Assembly (NCBI GenBank): GCA_903928835.1
Contig: CAIYSK010000055.1
Coordinates: 1 to 12,562, forward strand
DNA: 12,562 nt
Reading direction: 5' to 3'
DNA from: an uncultured cyanobacterium
Lineage (GTDB): Bacteria; Cyanobacteriota; Cyanobacteriia; PCC-6307; Cyanobiaceae
Shown: positions 1-6,249 of the stretch, piece after piece
How the letters are laid out: each line of letters starts with the position of its first letter
Position numbering within the stretch: position 1 is the stretch's first letter
Translations under genes and position numbers: made by a program
The notes under the pieces: model-generated
The model's input: the letters and a program-made list of their open reading frames with translations, nothing else
Databases searched by the model: none
What the model was told of the DNA's origin: nothing

Positions 1-800
1 CCAGGGCTGCTTTGCATGATGCCACCATCGGCAAAGATCGAGGTGGCGGTGATGTAGCTGGCTGCATCACTGGCCAGGAAGCCCACCACCTTGGCGATCT
101 CCTCGGGTTGGGCCATCCGCCCCATCGGGATGGCCGCATTCAGCTTGGCCAGCAGCTCAGGATTGTTCATGGTCGAGTCGTTGATGGGGGTAGCCACCGC
201 TCCTGGCCCCACGTTCACGACCGTCACTCCCTTGGACGCCAGCTCCACACCCGCCGTGCGGGTCAACATCCGTACACCACCTTTGGCGACGCAATAGGGC
301 GTGTTGTTGGGCATCGGCCAATCCTCATGCACCGATGAAATATTGATGATGCGACCACCACTGCCCTGGGCGATCATCTGCTTGGCCGCGTATTGGGTGG
401 CAAAAAAGACACCCCGCAGATTGACGTTCAAGACCTTGTCGAAGTCATCAGGGGTAGTGTCCAGAATCGACGTGCGCGTCTCGATGCCGGCATTGTTCAC
501 CATGATGTCGAGCCTGCCGTATTTGCTAACAGCTGTATCGACAAGCCGCTGGAGGTCCTCCAGCTTGCCCACGTCAGCCTGCACCCCATAGCTCGAACCG
601 CCATAGGAGCCGATCTCCTCCTCGAGCTCCTCGGTGGCCTCGGGGTGGGAGCGGTAGTCGATCACCACGTTGGCTCCCAGCTCGGCCAGATACTCGACGA
701 TGGATTTACCAATTCCGCTGTTCCCTCCGGTGACAATGGCAACCTTGCCCTGGAGCAGGGTGGAGAGTGCCTTGCCGGCAAGGGGGTTAGTTGTTGTCAT
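1..800 (-). CDS. SDR oxidoreductase, glucose 1-dehydrogenase-like (3' end cut by window edge)
   Basis: This is a short-chain dehydrogenase/reductase, probably a cytoplasmic NAD(P)-dependent glucose 1-dehydrogenase making glucono-1,5-lactone. I translated the minus strand from the ATG at 800; 266 codons are open to the edge, so only a few C-terminal residues are missing. The Rossmann motif TGGNSGIG is at residues 24-31 and NNAG at 102-105. The catalytic set is N127, S156, Y169 and K173 (Y-x-x-x-K as YCVAK). The stretch SSVHE before the catalytic Tyr, the GPGA-x-x-TPIN motif and the near-terminal FADGG match the Bacillus glucose dehydrogenase subfamily better than generic FabG-like SDRs; this is from memory. 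There is an extra N-terminal stretch of about 17 residues. It is divergent from a gluconolactonase-family gene, which fits its product. No Shine-Dalgarno sequence lies at a normal distance. Another sugar or polyol substrate is possible. Confidence 0.9.
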   Translation of the reverse strand, partial: MTTTNPLAGKALSTLLQGKVAIVTGGNSGIGKSIVEYLAELGANVVIDYRSHPEATEELEEEIGSYGGSSYGVQADVGKLEDLQRLVDTAVSKYGRLDIMVNNAGIETRTSILDTTPDDFDKVLNVNLRGVFFATQYAAKQMIAQGSGGRIINISSVHEDWPMPNNTPYCVAKGGVRMLTRTAGVELASKGVTVVNVGPGAVATPINDSTMNNPELLAKLNAAIPMGRMAQPEEIAKVVGFLASDAASYITATSIFADGGIMQSSP

Positions 801-815
801 GGGAATAGGTGGGGA

Positions 816-835
816 GAGGCTGGAAACCAAGCCTC
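816..835 (-). promoter_or_regulatory. Small hairpin in the leader of the SDR gene
   Basis: GAGGCT (816-821) and AGCCTC (830-835) form a 6-bp stem with an 8-base loop, 15 bases upstream of the SDR start codon. An AGGAGG (minus strand, 832-837) overlaps one arm but is too far from the ATG to be a normal ribosome site. Its function is unknown; it could be chance. Confidence 0.2.
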
Positions 836-963
836 CTTACCCTAAAGAACTCAGCCATTTCGGCCCAGCACGGCCACCGCTGTCAGGGAATCCCGATTTA
901 ATGCGGCGACCCTCCGGCTGCATGGGAGCCAATCGTGTAGCCCATCACTAACGTGGTAAAAAA

Positions 964-970
964 TATTAAT
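964..970 (+). promoter_or_regulatory. Possible -10-like AT box before the first SMP-30 gene
   Basis: TATTAAT lies in the only AT-rich patch (about 957-972) of the divergent intergenic region 801-1061. No convincing -35 is seen at 16-18 bases, so this is a weak candidate. The rest of the intergenic region shows no clear signal. Confidence 0.2.
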
Positions 971-1061
971 TAGAGTTGTCCGGCCAGGCCAGCTGGTTCG
1001 GCATTAGATGGGCCACGATCACAGCTCCTTCTGCTCGAGAACGTTCCATCTCTCTGCTGCC

Positions 1062-2294
1062 ATGCGATCTGGATTGAGAGCTTATTGCCTTGGTGGGCTC
1101 CTTCAGCTCGGATTTGCCCATAGCGGCCTGCCTGTTGTCCTGGCGGTGGCGGCCTTGGAGCCTATTAGTCCAGCCAGGGCGTTGGAGGTGCCGACAGGGC
1201 CTGCCTGCCTGCCAGGCAGTGCGGTGGCACCGAGGTGCCGAGACTTGGTGATCACCAACCAGCCGCCCTATCCGGAATCCCAGACTCCCCAGCTGCCTGT
1301 TCAGTCCTTCGATCCCAGCTTCACTGAGATCGTCGGACGGACGCCGGCCCTGATACCCCTGGCCACAGGTTTTGGTTTCAGCGAAGGGCCGGCCTATCTG
1401 CAGGACAGGCAAGGAGCCGGTGGATTGCTGTTCATCACCGACCAGATCCATAACAGCATCTACGTGATGCGCTGGAATGGCCTCGATGCCCGTGGCGCCA
1501 TCACCCCGGCCTCGTGGGAGAAGCCCAGCCTCTATCGCAATCCATCCGGTGTGGCCGATGGCCAGACCGTGGATCTGCAGGGTCATCTGCTGACAGCGGA
1601 GACCACGGGGCGGCGGGTGTCGATCACCAGGGATCAGCAGACGAATCTGCCCAGCCCCGAAACCCAGGCCCCCACCCTGGTGGATCGCTACCAGGGCAAG
1701 CGCCTCAACTCCCCCAACGATCTGGTGGTCAAGAGCGACGGCACGGTCTGGTTCAGTGATCCCAGCTATGGCTCCCTGCAGTTCCCGCCGCAGCCGGCCG
1801 AGCTGCCCAACCACGTGTATCGCTATGCCCCTGCAACGGCGCAACTCTCGGTAGTGGAATCGTCGCTGATGATGCCGAATGGCCTGGCTTTCGGCCCTGG
1901 GGAAAAGAAGCTCTACATCATTGACAGTGGTGCCATTCAGGGGCCTCGCACCTATTTTCCCTATCTACCCCATCGCATCTATGTCTATGACGTCGCTACC
2001 GATGGGCGGACTATCAGCAACAAACGACTTTTTGCTGATGTGAGTCCCGGCTTCCCCGATGGCATGCGCCTCGATGAGAAGGGAAATGTTTATGTGGGCG
2101 TCCTCGATGGAATCCAGGTGTTCAATCCTCAGGGCAAACTGATCGGCAAGTTTCTGATGGCGAAGGAGACCGCCAATCTCAGCTTTGGTGGCAAGGATAA
2201 CAATATCCTTTTCATTGGGTCGACGGATACTCTTTGGGCGATCAAGCTGAACACCAGGGGGTTGGTGCCGGTGCGGTTGCGGGCTGATCCGTAG
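1062..2294 (+). CDS. SMP-30/gluconolactonase/LRE-family protein, exported (copy 1)
   Basis: This is a six-bladed beta-propeller of the SMP-30/gluconolactonase family, whose members hydrolyse sugar lactones or similar esters at a central Ca-type metal site. The four expected metal/substrate residues are present: E108 in EGP, N219 in PND, N273 in PNGLAF and D333 in PDGM, numbered from the ATG at 1062. The N-terminus has basic residues, a hydrophobic run and an A-R-A site at 38-40, so a Sec signal peptide and periplasmic location are likely. A start at the upstream in-frame ATG (1008) would add 18 polar residues before the signal, so I prefer 1062; neither has a Shine-Dalgarno site. Two cysteines (C49, C59) are shared in position with copy 2 and could form a disulfide. 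About two thirds of the residues in the central 90 positions match copy 2. The substrate is unproven; gluconolactone is suggested by the neighbouring dehydrogenase. Confidence 0.9.
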   Translation: MRSGLRAYCLGGLLQLGFAHSGLPVVLAVAALEPISPARALEVPTGPACLPGSAVAPRCRDLVITNQPPYPESQTPQLPVQSFDPSFTEIVGRTPALIPLATGFGFSEGPAYLQDRQGAGGLLFITDQIHNSIYVMRWNGLDARGAITPASWEKPSLYRNPSGVADGQTVDLQGHLLTAETTGRRVSITRDQQTNLPSPETQAPTLVDRYQGKRLNSPNDLVVKSDGTVWFSDPSYGSLQFPPQPAELPNHVYRYAPATAQLSVVESSLMMPNGLAFGPGEKKLYIIDSGAIQGPRTYFPYLPHRIYVYDVATDGRTISNKRLFADVSPGFPDGMRLDEKGNVYVGVLDGIQVFNPQGKLIGKFLMAKETANLSFGGKDNNILFIGSTDTLWAIKLNTRGLVPVRLRADP

Positions 2295-2542
2295 TTTTGG
2301 TGTTGTCCTGCTTGTGCAGGGTGGCCTCCCCCTGGCGAATTTGTTGTTCGGGATGCTCCTAGTTGCACTTACTCAGTAAAAACTAAGTTGGCAATATGGT
2401 GATCAGAGGTCTGCGAGTGGGATACCTTTACTGGTTGTGGAGATCGGCATATTGCTCGTTTGGACACCGATGGTTCGCCGGATTGTAGCGAGGCACGGGT
2501 AGACCAGCTGTTTTCCCGGTCGTTCTTGAGGAAATGCTTGAC

Positions 2543-2570
2543 GCCTCGTTTAAGACTCTTAGACTGAGGC
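2543..2570. repeat. Nested inverted repeat just upstream of the cupin gene
   Basis: The outer arms GCCTC (2543-2547) and GAGGC (2566-2570) enclose a perfect inner dyad TAAGA-C-TCTTA (2551-2561). The element ends 15 bases before the cupin start and is followed by AT-rich sequence. It could be an operator or a leader stem-loop. The rest of the 291-base gap 2295-2585 holds a weak CCTGC/GCAGG hairpin at 2307-2320 without a T-tract, and no gene I can support. Confidence 0.35.
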
Positions 2571-2585
2571 AAAATAAATGTATTG

Positions 2586-3086
2586 ATGATGGATCAGCAA
2601 AGTCCAATCGCCAACGCGGCAGCAGATGCTCCCCAAGTCCCTTACTGGCATGTTTGGACTGACGCTGATGGAATCAGCCGCCAGACACAGTGCATGCTGA
2701 CTTCGTTCAAGATTCCTAAGGCTGATGCCTGGACGCCAGACCAAAAGAAATGGGACTTCAGGGGCATCTGGCAGGGGCTGGAGATTGAAGATGACATGAA
2801 GATCATCTTCCTTGTCCAACCAGTGGGCTGGGTGGGGACATGGCATGAGAACCCAGCACCCCAATGGCTTATCCCTATTTCAGGGCGTTGGTTTGTTGAA
2901 ACGATGGATGGCACCCGGGTTGAGATGGGCCCAGGCGATCTTTCGCTTGGCGAAGATCAAGGTTGCGTCATGAGTGATGGTAAGCGAGGTCACCTCTCGG
3001 GCACGGTGGGAGACGAGCCGCTTGTTCTGATGGTCGTCCAGATGCCAAAAGCTATTGCTCCCAAGCAAGCCTGTCCCTATGCCTAA
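2586..3086 (+). CDS. Small cupin-domain protein
   Basis: This 166-residue cytoplasmic protein has no signal peptide and a single cupin-like beta-barrel. A His-containing stretch TWHENPAP is followed by a strand and a turn ending in SGRW. Then come the typical PGDL, a GEDQG turn and a second His in GHLSG, after which the chain ends in a hydrophobic strand. The pattern resembles small cupins whose second motif reads GHxxxxVGD. The canonical second His of motif 1 appears to be replaced (Q in APQW), so metal binding may be altered. ATG codons at 2586 and 2589 are adjacent; a TTG at 2583 is also in frame. I chose 2586 because it is the first ATG. The gene sits between two paralogous lactonase genes. 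A role in sugar-acid metabolism or sensing is only a guess from position; the specific function is unknown. Confidence 0.8.
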   Translation: MMDQQSPIANAAADAPQVPYWHVWTDADGISRQTQCMLTSFKIPKADAWTPDQKKWDFRGIWQGLEIEDDMKIIFLVQPVGWVGTWHENPAPQWLIPISGRWFVETMDGTRVEMGPGDLSLGEDQGCVMSDGKRGHLSGTVGDEPLVLMVVQMPKAIAPKQACPYA

Positions 3087-3155
3087 CAGATGGTATCTAG
3101 TGGTGAAGCTTCGGTTCCAATCGTCATTATCCCGCAGGTCTTTACCGAATCAGGA

Positions 3156-3184
3156 TTGACCTTGACGGCCGCAGTTTCTTTAAT
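3156..3184 (+). promoter_or_regulatory. Sigma70-type promoter candidate for SMP-30 copy 2
   Basis: TTGACC (3156-3161), a 17-base spacer and TTTAAT (3179-3184) give five of six consensus bases in each box at ideal spacing. A transcript would start near 3191, leaving a leader of about 67 bases before the ATG at 3258. This suggests that the second lactonase, and perhaps the genes after it, can be transcribed independently of the cupin gene. Confidence 0.5.
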
Positions 3185-3257
3185 TTGGCGGTCTAGATCT
3201 GGGCGCTAAGCAGGAAGTCAAGGCCAATTTTATTTGTTCACCCGACAATTCTTAATC

Positions 3258-4436
3258 ATGAATCTGAAGACCATTGCAGGCCTCGCAGCTCTGAGCACGC
3301 TTCTGTTTGGCTGCCTGCCTGGCAAGCAAACCAATGCCCCGGTGGGTGTCGATTGTCTGCCCCAGTCTCCAGTGACCAAGGATTGCCGCAATCTCCAGAT
3401 TGTCAGTCATCCATTTACTCCCGCGTCTGCGTCTCCGCAGTTGCCTGTCCAGGCTTATGACCCTTCTTTTGAGGCGATCATCGGTCTGACGCCAAAGTTG
3501 GTCCATCTGGCCAAGGGGTTCGGTTTTACTGAGGGCCCTGTTTTTCTAAATGATGCTAAAGACAGTGGTGGTCTGCTTCTCTTTTGCGACATCGTTCACA
3601 ACAGTGTCTATGCCTTGAAGTGGAACGGCTTGGATAAGTCGGGCGCTATTGCTGCCTCTTCCTGGGAGGCTCCCAGTCTCTATCGCAATCCCGCCGGTGG
3701 GGTGGATGGTCAGACGGTCAATCTGCAGGGTCTAGTGCTCGGGGCGGAGAAGACGGGTCAACGGATTTCGATCACCAGAGGCCTTCGAGCTAACTTCTCT
3801 GATGTTTCCCGTCAGGCCGATACTCTGGTCGACAACTACAAGGGTGTCCGGCTCAACGGCCCTGATGATCTTGTCGTCAAGAGTGATGGGAGCGTCTGGT
3901 TCACGGATCCTTCCTATGGATCTCTGGAGTTTCCTGGTCAGAAGGCAAAGTTGCCTAATAATGTCTATCGTTATGACCCAAGGTCGAGCCAGCTCTCGGC
4001 GGTCGCTCTTGGCCTGAATCAGCCTAATGGCATTGCTTTTTCCCCTCAGGAAAAAACCCTCTACGTAATTGATAGTGGTGCCGTCCAAGGCGATCGTACC
4101 TACTTCTCTTATCTCCCTCACACGATTTACTCCTATCCGGTTTCTGAGGATGGCAAGACCCTGGGTCCGCGTAAGACATTTGCGGTGATCGGACCAGGTT
4201 TTCCGGATGGAATGCGTCTGGATGAAAAGGGAAATGTCTATGTGGGCACGCTGGATGGGGTGCATGTCCTCAATCCAGCGGGCAAGCTGATTGGAAAGAT
4301 CATGATGCCTAAGCAGACGGCTAATCTGACGTTCGGTGGACGTGACAACAACATCCTTTTCATCATGTCCACCGATTCGGTCTGGGCGATTCGGCTCAAT
4401 ACCCGTGGTCTTGTTCCGGTTCGCACCATGAGTTAG
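3258..4436 (+). CDS. SMP-30/gluconolactonase-family lipoprotein (copy 2)
   Basis: This is a beta-propeller lactonase-family protein of 392 residues from the ATG at 3258; a TTG start at 3234 would add eight residues ahead of the signal and is less likely. The N-terminus is MNLK, a hydrophobic stretch and LLFGC, a lipobox with C19 as the lipidated residue, so it should be membrane-anchored on the periplasmic side. E92 (EGP), N257 (PNGIAF) and D317 (PDGM) are kept. The position equivalent to the metal-binding Asn of the PND motif is Asp (D203, in GPDD). A C-x9-C pair near the N-terminus is shared with copy 1. Copies 1 and 2 align over nearly their whole length and are tandem paralogues separated by the cupin gene, but this copy is visibly AT-richer. 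It probably has its own promoter. Lactonase activity is inferred, not shown. Confidence 0.9.
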   Translation: MNLKTIAGLAALSTLLFGCLPGKQTNAPVGVDCLPQSPVTKDCRNLQIVSHPFTPASASPQLPVQAYDPSFEAIIGLTPKLVHLAKGFGFTEGPVFLNDAKDSGGLLLFCDIVHNSVYALKWNGLDKSGAIAASSWEAPSLYRNPAGGVDGQTVNLQGLVLGAEKTGQRISITRGLRANFSDVSRQADTLVDNYKGVRLNGPDDLVVKSDGSVWFTDPSYGSLEFPGQKAKLPNNVYRYDPRSSQLSAVALGLNQPNGIAFSPQEKTLYVIDSGAVQGDRTYFSYLPHTIYSYPVSEDGKTLGPRKTFAVIGPGFPDGMRLDEKGNVYVGTLDGVHVLNPAGKLIGKIMMPKQTANLTFGGRDNNILFIMSTDSVWAIRLNTRGLVPVRTMS

Positions 4437-4505
4437 GGAGCTGAGCCAGTTCGCCGAATTGCTTTGGTGCCGAATCCATCGATTTCTGTTCACATCCTGA
4501 ATGCC

Positions 4506-5411
4506 ATGTCTGTCACTGAAAGCTACGACTCTCGCTTTGACGCGTTAATTCCGTTCAATGCTGAACTGGAACTGCTGGCCGATGGTTTCCGCTGGTTGGA
4601 GGGACCTGTGTGGTTCGGTGATCATGATTGTCTGCTGTTCAGTGACATCCCCAATAACCGCACCATGCGCTGGAGTGAGCGCCATGGCGTCACGGTTTTC
4701 CGTGAGTCCTCCGATTACGGCAACGGCCAGACCCGTGACCGGCAGGGGCGCCTGATCACCTGCCATCACCGCAGCCGCTGTCTTACCCGTCTCGAGCACG
4801 ACGGCACCAGCACCACCTTGGTGAGTCAAGCCGATGGCAAACGGCTCAACGCCCCCAATGATGTGGTGGTGAAGAGCGACGGCAGCGTCTGGTTCAGCGA
4901 TCCGCTGTATGGCCTGATGAATGATTACGAGGGCGGTCGTCAGCTTTCCGAGCAGCCCGTTGCTCTCTATCGCTTGGATCCAGATAGTGGCGAGTTGCTG
5001 CGCATGGCTTCCGACTTCGACGGCCCCAATGGCCTGGCCTTTTCGCCGGATGAACGCAAGCTCTATGTGGTCGAGTCCGGTGCCCCCGGTGTGGCTGATC
5101 CCCGGCAGTACATCCGCGTGTTCGACGTGAGCGAGGACGGTCGCTCGCTGTCCGGTGGCGAGGTGTTCCACAAGATCACCCCGGGCTGGGCCGATGGCTT
5201 CCGGGTGGATGAACACGGCAATCTCTGGTGCGGTGCCGCCGATGGTGTGCACTGCGTCGGCCCCGATGGGACCCTGCTGGGCAAAGTGCTGGTGCCAAAG
5301 CGCGTCTCGAATCTCTGTTTCGGCGATCGCTTCCACAGCCGCCTGTTCCTCTGCGCATCCACATCCATCTATGCGCTGTTCACCAATACCCGTGGGGTTC
5401 AGCGTCCCTGA
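4506..5411 (+). CDS. SMP-30/gluconolactonase-family protein, cytoplasmic (copy 3)
   Basis: This 301-residue protein from the ATG at 4506 is a compact SMP-30/gluconolactonase without signal peptide or lipobox, so cytoplasmic. The propeller metal ligands are all present: E32 (EGP), N118 (PND), N175 (PNGLAF) and D230 (ADGF). Their spacing is close to that remembered for squid DFPase, a relative (E21, N120, N175, D229). The family hydrolyses gluconolactone and related lactones, which would supply gluconate for the Entner-Doudoroff or pentose phosphate routes. It starts 69 bases after copy 2 and may be co-transcribed with it. It is clearly more distant from copies 1 and 2 than they are from each other: the N-terminal Cys pair, the long insertions and the tail differ. 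In-frame TTG (4464) and GTG (4467) starts exist but would add non-conserved residues. Of the three copies this is the most typical gluconolactonase. Confidence 0.92.
   Translation: MSVTESYDSRFDALIPFNAELELLADGFRWLEGPVWFGDHDCLLFSDIPNNRTMRWSERHGVTVFRESSDYGNGQTRDRQGRLITCHHRSRCLTRLEHDGTSTTLVSQADGKRLNAPNDVVVKSDGSVWFSDPLYGLMNDYEGGRQLSEQPVALYRLDPDSGELLRMASDFDGPNGLAFSPDERKLYVVESGAPGVADPRQYIRVFDVSEDGRSLSGGEVFHKITPGWADGFRVDEHGNLWCGAADGVHCVGPDGTLLGKVLVPKRVSNLCFGDRFHSRLFLCASTSIYALFTNTRGVQRP
5323..5330. repeat. HIP1 octameric palindrome
   Basis: The sequence GCGATCGC is the highly iterated palindrome abundant in many cyanobacterial genomes. A single copy within the third lactonase gene is compatible with, but does not prove, a cyanobacterial origin. 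Confidence 0.6.
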
Positions 5412-5438
5412 GGCCTCGCCTCCGATGACGTGACGGCA

Positions 5439-5506
5439 ACAATCCTGGTTCTTCCCTAGCGGCACCGTTTGGCCATCCGCTTTGTTCAGAACCACAATCC
5501 TGATTC
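5439..5506 (+). promoter_or_regulatory. Paired 13-base repeats upstream of the Nif11-type gene
   Basis: ACAATCCTGGTTC (5439-5451) and ACAATCCTGATTC (5494-5506) differ at one base and start 55 bases apart, about five helical turns. GGTTCT (5447-5452) and AGAACC (5488-5493) are also inverted relative to each other. The pair sits in the 122-base gap before the small gene at 5534 and could be a regulator-binding region. No clear -35/-10 pair is visible. Confidence 0.3.
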
Positions 5507-5533
5507 AAATTCTCTCTTCGTTCCCTCTATTCC

Positions 5534-5791
5534 ATGGCCAATCCCCAGCTCGAATCCTTCCTGGCCCAAGCGAAGGCCGACCCGGCCCTGCTCCAGCGGC
5601 TGCAGGGCTGCCCCAACCTCGATGCCATCGCCACCCTCGGTCTTGAACTCGGTCACTGCTTCAGTGGTGTCGATCTCGTGCGCCATCAGGCGGAAGCCAC
5701 GTTGCGGCTAGGCGAGGAGGATCTGGCCGCCGCCGCCGCCGGTGTCGAACTCCAGGGACATCTCTGGTTGATTCACATCGTCTGGGCCTGA
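5534..5791 (+). CDS. Nif11-type leader peptide family small protein (possible RiPP precursor)
   Basis: This 85-residue protein carries a Nif11-like domain in about residues 1-48. The pattern is LESFLAQAKADPALLQRLQG, then a LDAIATLGLELGH segment and FSGVDL, matching the leader of Nif11-class ribosomal peptide precursors (proposed on pattern, not a search). After the domain comes an acidic helix, LGEEDL, and a small-residue run AAAAAG where such leaders usually carry a Gly-Gly or Ala-Gly export cleavage site. What follows is a 15-residue tail, VELQGHLWLIHIVWA, with no Cys, Ser or Thr, so it cannot become a lanthipeptide. No modification enzyme is visible nearby. The next gene starts 7 bases after the stop. 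It may instead be a non-precursor Nif11 protein; many cyanobacterial members have no known role. Confidence 0.75.
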   Translation: MANPQLESFLAQAKADPALLQRLQGCPNLDAIATLGLELGHCFSGVDLVRHQAEATLRLGEEDLAAAAAGVELQGHLWLIHIVWA

Positions 5792-5798
5792 GCACGCC

Positions 5799-6215
5799 AT
5801 GCGCTTGATTTCCCAACTCGAACTCGCTGACTGTCGGGCGATCGTGGCGGCCGCCCAGAGCGAAGCCGCCCAGCGCCAGGCGGTGGTGAGCGTGGCCGTC
5901 GTCGATGCCGGTGGCCATCCGCTGCTGGTGGAGCGACGCGATGGGGCCAGCCCCGCCAGCGTCGAGGCTGCCCTGGCCAAGGCCCGCATGGCGGCCCTCA
6001 ACGCCAAGCCCACCGAGGTGATGGAGGCAGCAATCAATGGCGAGCGGCCCGCCCTAATGCAGCTCTCAGGAGCCATGGGTGAGCCGACCCTGGCGATGGC
6101 CGGAGGTCTGCCCCTGCTGCATCAGGGCGTCTGCCTCGGTGCTGTCGGTGTTTCCGGTATGACTCCCGCTGTAGACGGTGCCATTGCCACCGCTGGGGCC
6201 GCAGCCCTGCCTTGA
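5799..6215 (+). CDS. GlcG/HbpS-like heme-binding family protein (DUF336)
   Basis: This 138-residue protein covers the whole of the GlcG/HbpS (DUF336) fold. An N-terminal helix is followed by the strand pattern VSVAVVDAGGHPLLVERRDGA, the helical KARMAALNA segment, a GLPLL strand and the C-terminal GAVGVSG turn. All of these are typical of the family. Members include HbpS, which binds heme, and GlcG, encoded with glycolate oxidase genes; the biochemical role of most is not known. There is no signal peptide, so it should be cytoplasmic. The start at 5799 lies 7 bases after the Nif11-type gene and 34 bases separate its stop from the VOC gene, so the three probably form one transcript. No heme ligand can be assigned from sequence alone. 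Confidence 0.88.
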   Translation: MRLISQLELADCRAIVAAAQSEAAQRQAVVSVAVVDAGGHPLLVERRDGASPASVEAALAKARMAALNAKPTEVMEAAINGERPALMQLSGAMGEPTLAMAGGLPLLHQGVCLGAVGVSGMTPAVDGAIATAGAAALP

Positions 6216-6249
6216 ACCCCTCAGAACAACTCCCCTCGCCTATCCAGCC

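Noticed and set aside
393..845. 150-codon plus-strand open frame over the SDR gene
   Set aside because: The minus strand here encodes an SDR with all catalytic residues, so the plus-strand frame is a shadow.
966..1844. 292-codon open frame on the minus strand opposite SMP-30 copy 1
   Set aside because: It is antisense to a conserved coding region, of shadow-type composition, and without domain or motif.
2307..2320. CCTGC/GCAGG hairpin after SMP-30 copy 1 as a terminator
   Set aside because: The 5-bp stem has no T-tract after it, so it is too weak to call an intrinsic terminator.
2403..2567. Plus-strand open stretch of 54 codons containing HIARLDTDGSPD, reminiscent of a beta-propeller-type repeat
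   Set aside because: It has no ATG, is too short and has no second repeat. It might be a gene relic, but nothing supports this beyond a short resemblance.
2369..2572. 67-codon minus-strand open frame in the gap before the cupin gene
   Set aside because: It has only a TTG start, no recognisable motif and overlaps the dyad. I cannot support it as a gene.
3732..4493. 253-codon open frame on the minus strand opposite SMP-30 copy 2
   Set aside because: It has no recognisable motif and lies over the conserved propeller motifs of the plus-strand gene.
4545..5495. 316-codon open frame on the minus strand opposite SMP-30 copy 3
   Set aside because: It is antisense to a clear enzyme gene. The translation lacks any recognisable domain, and the G+C-rich codon pattern of the real gene explains the open frame.
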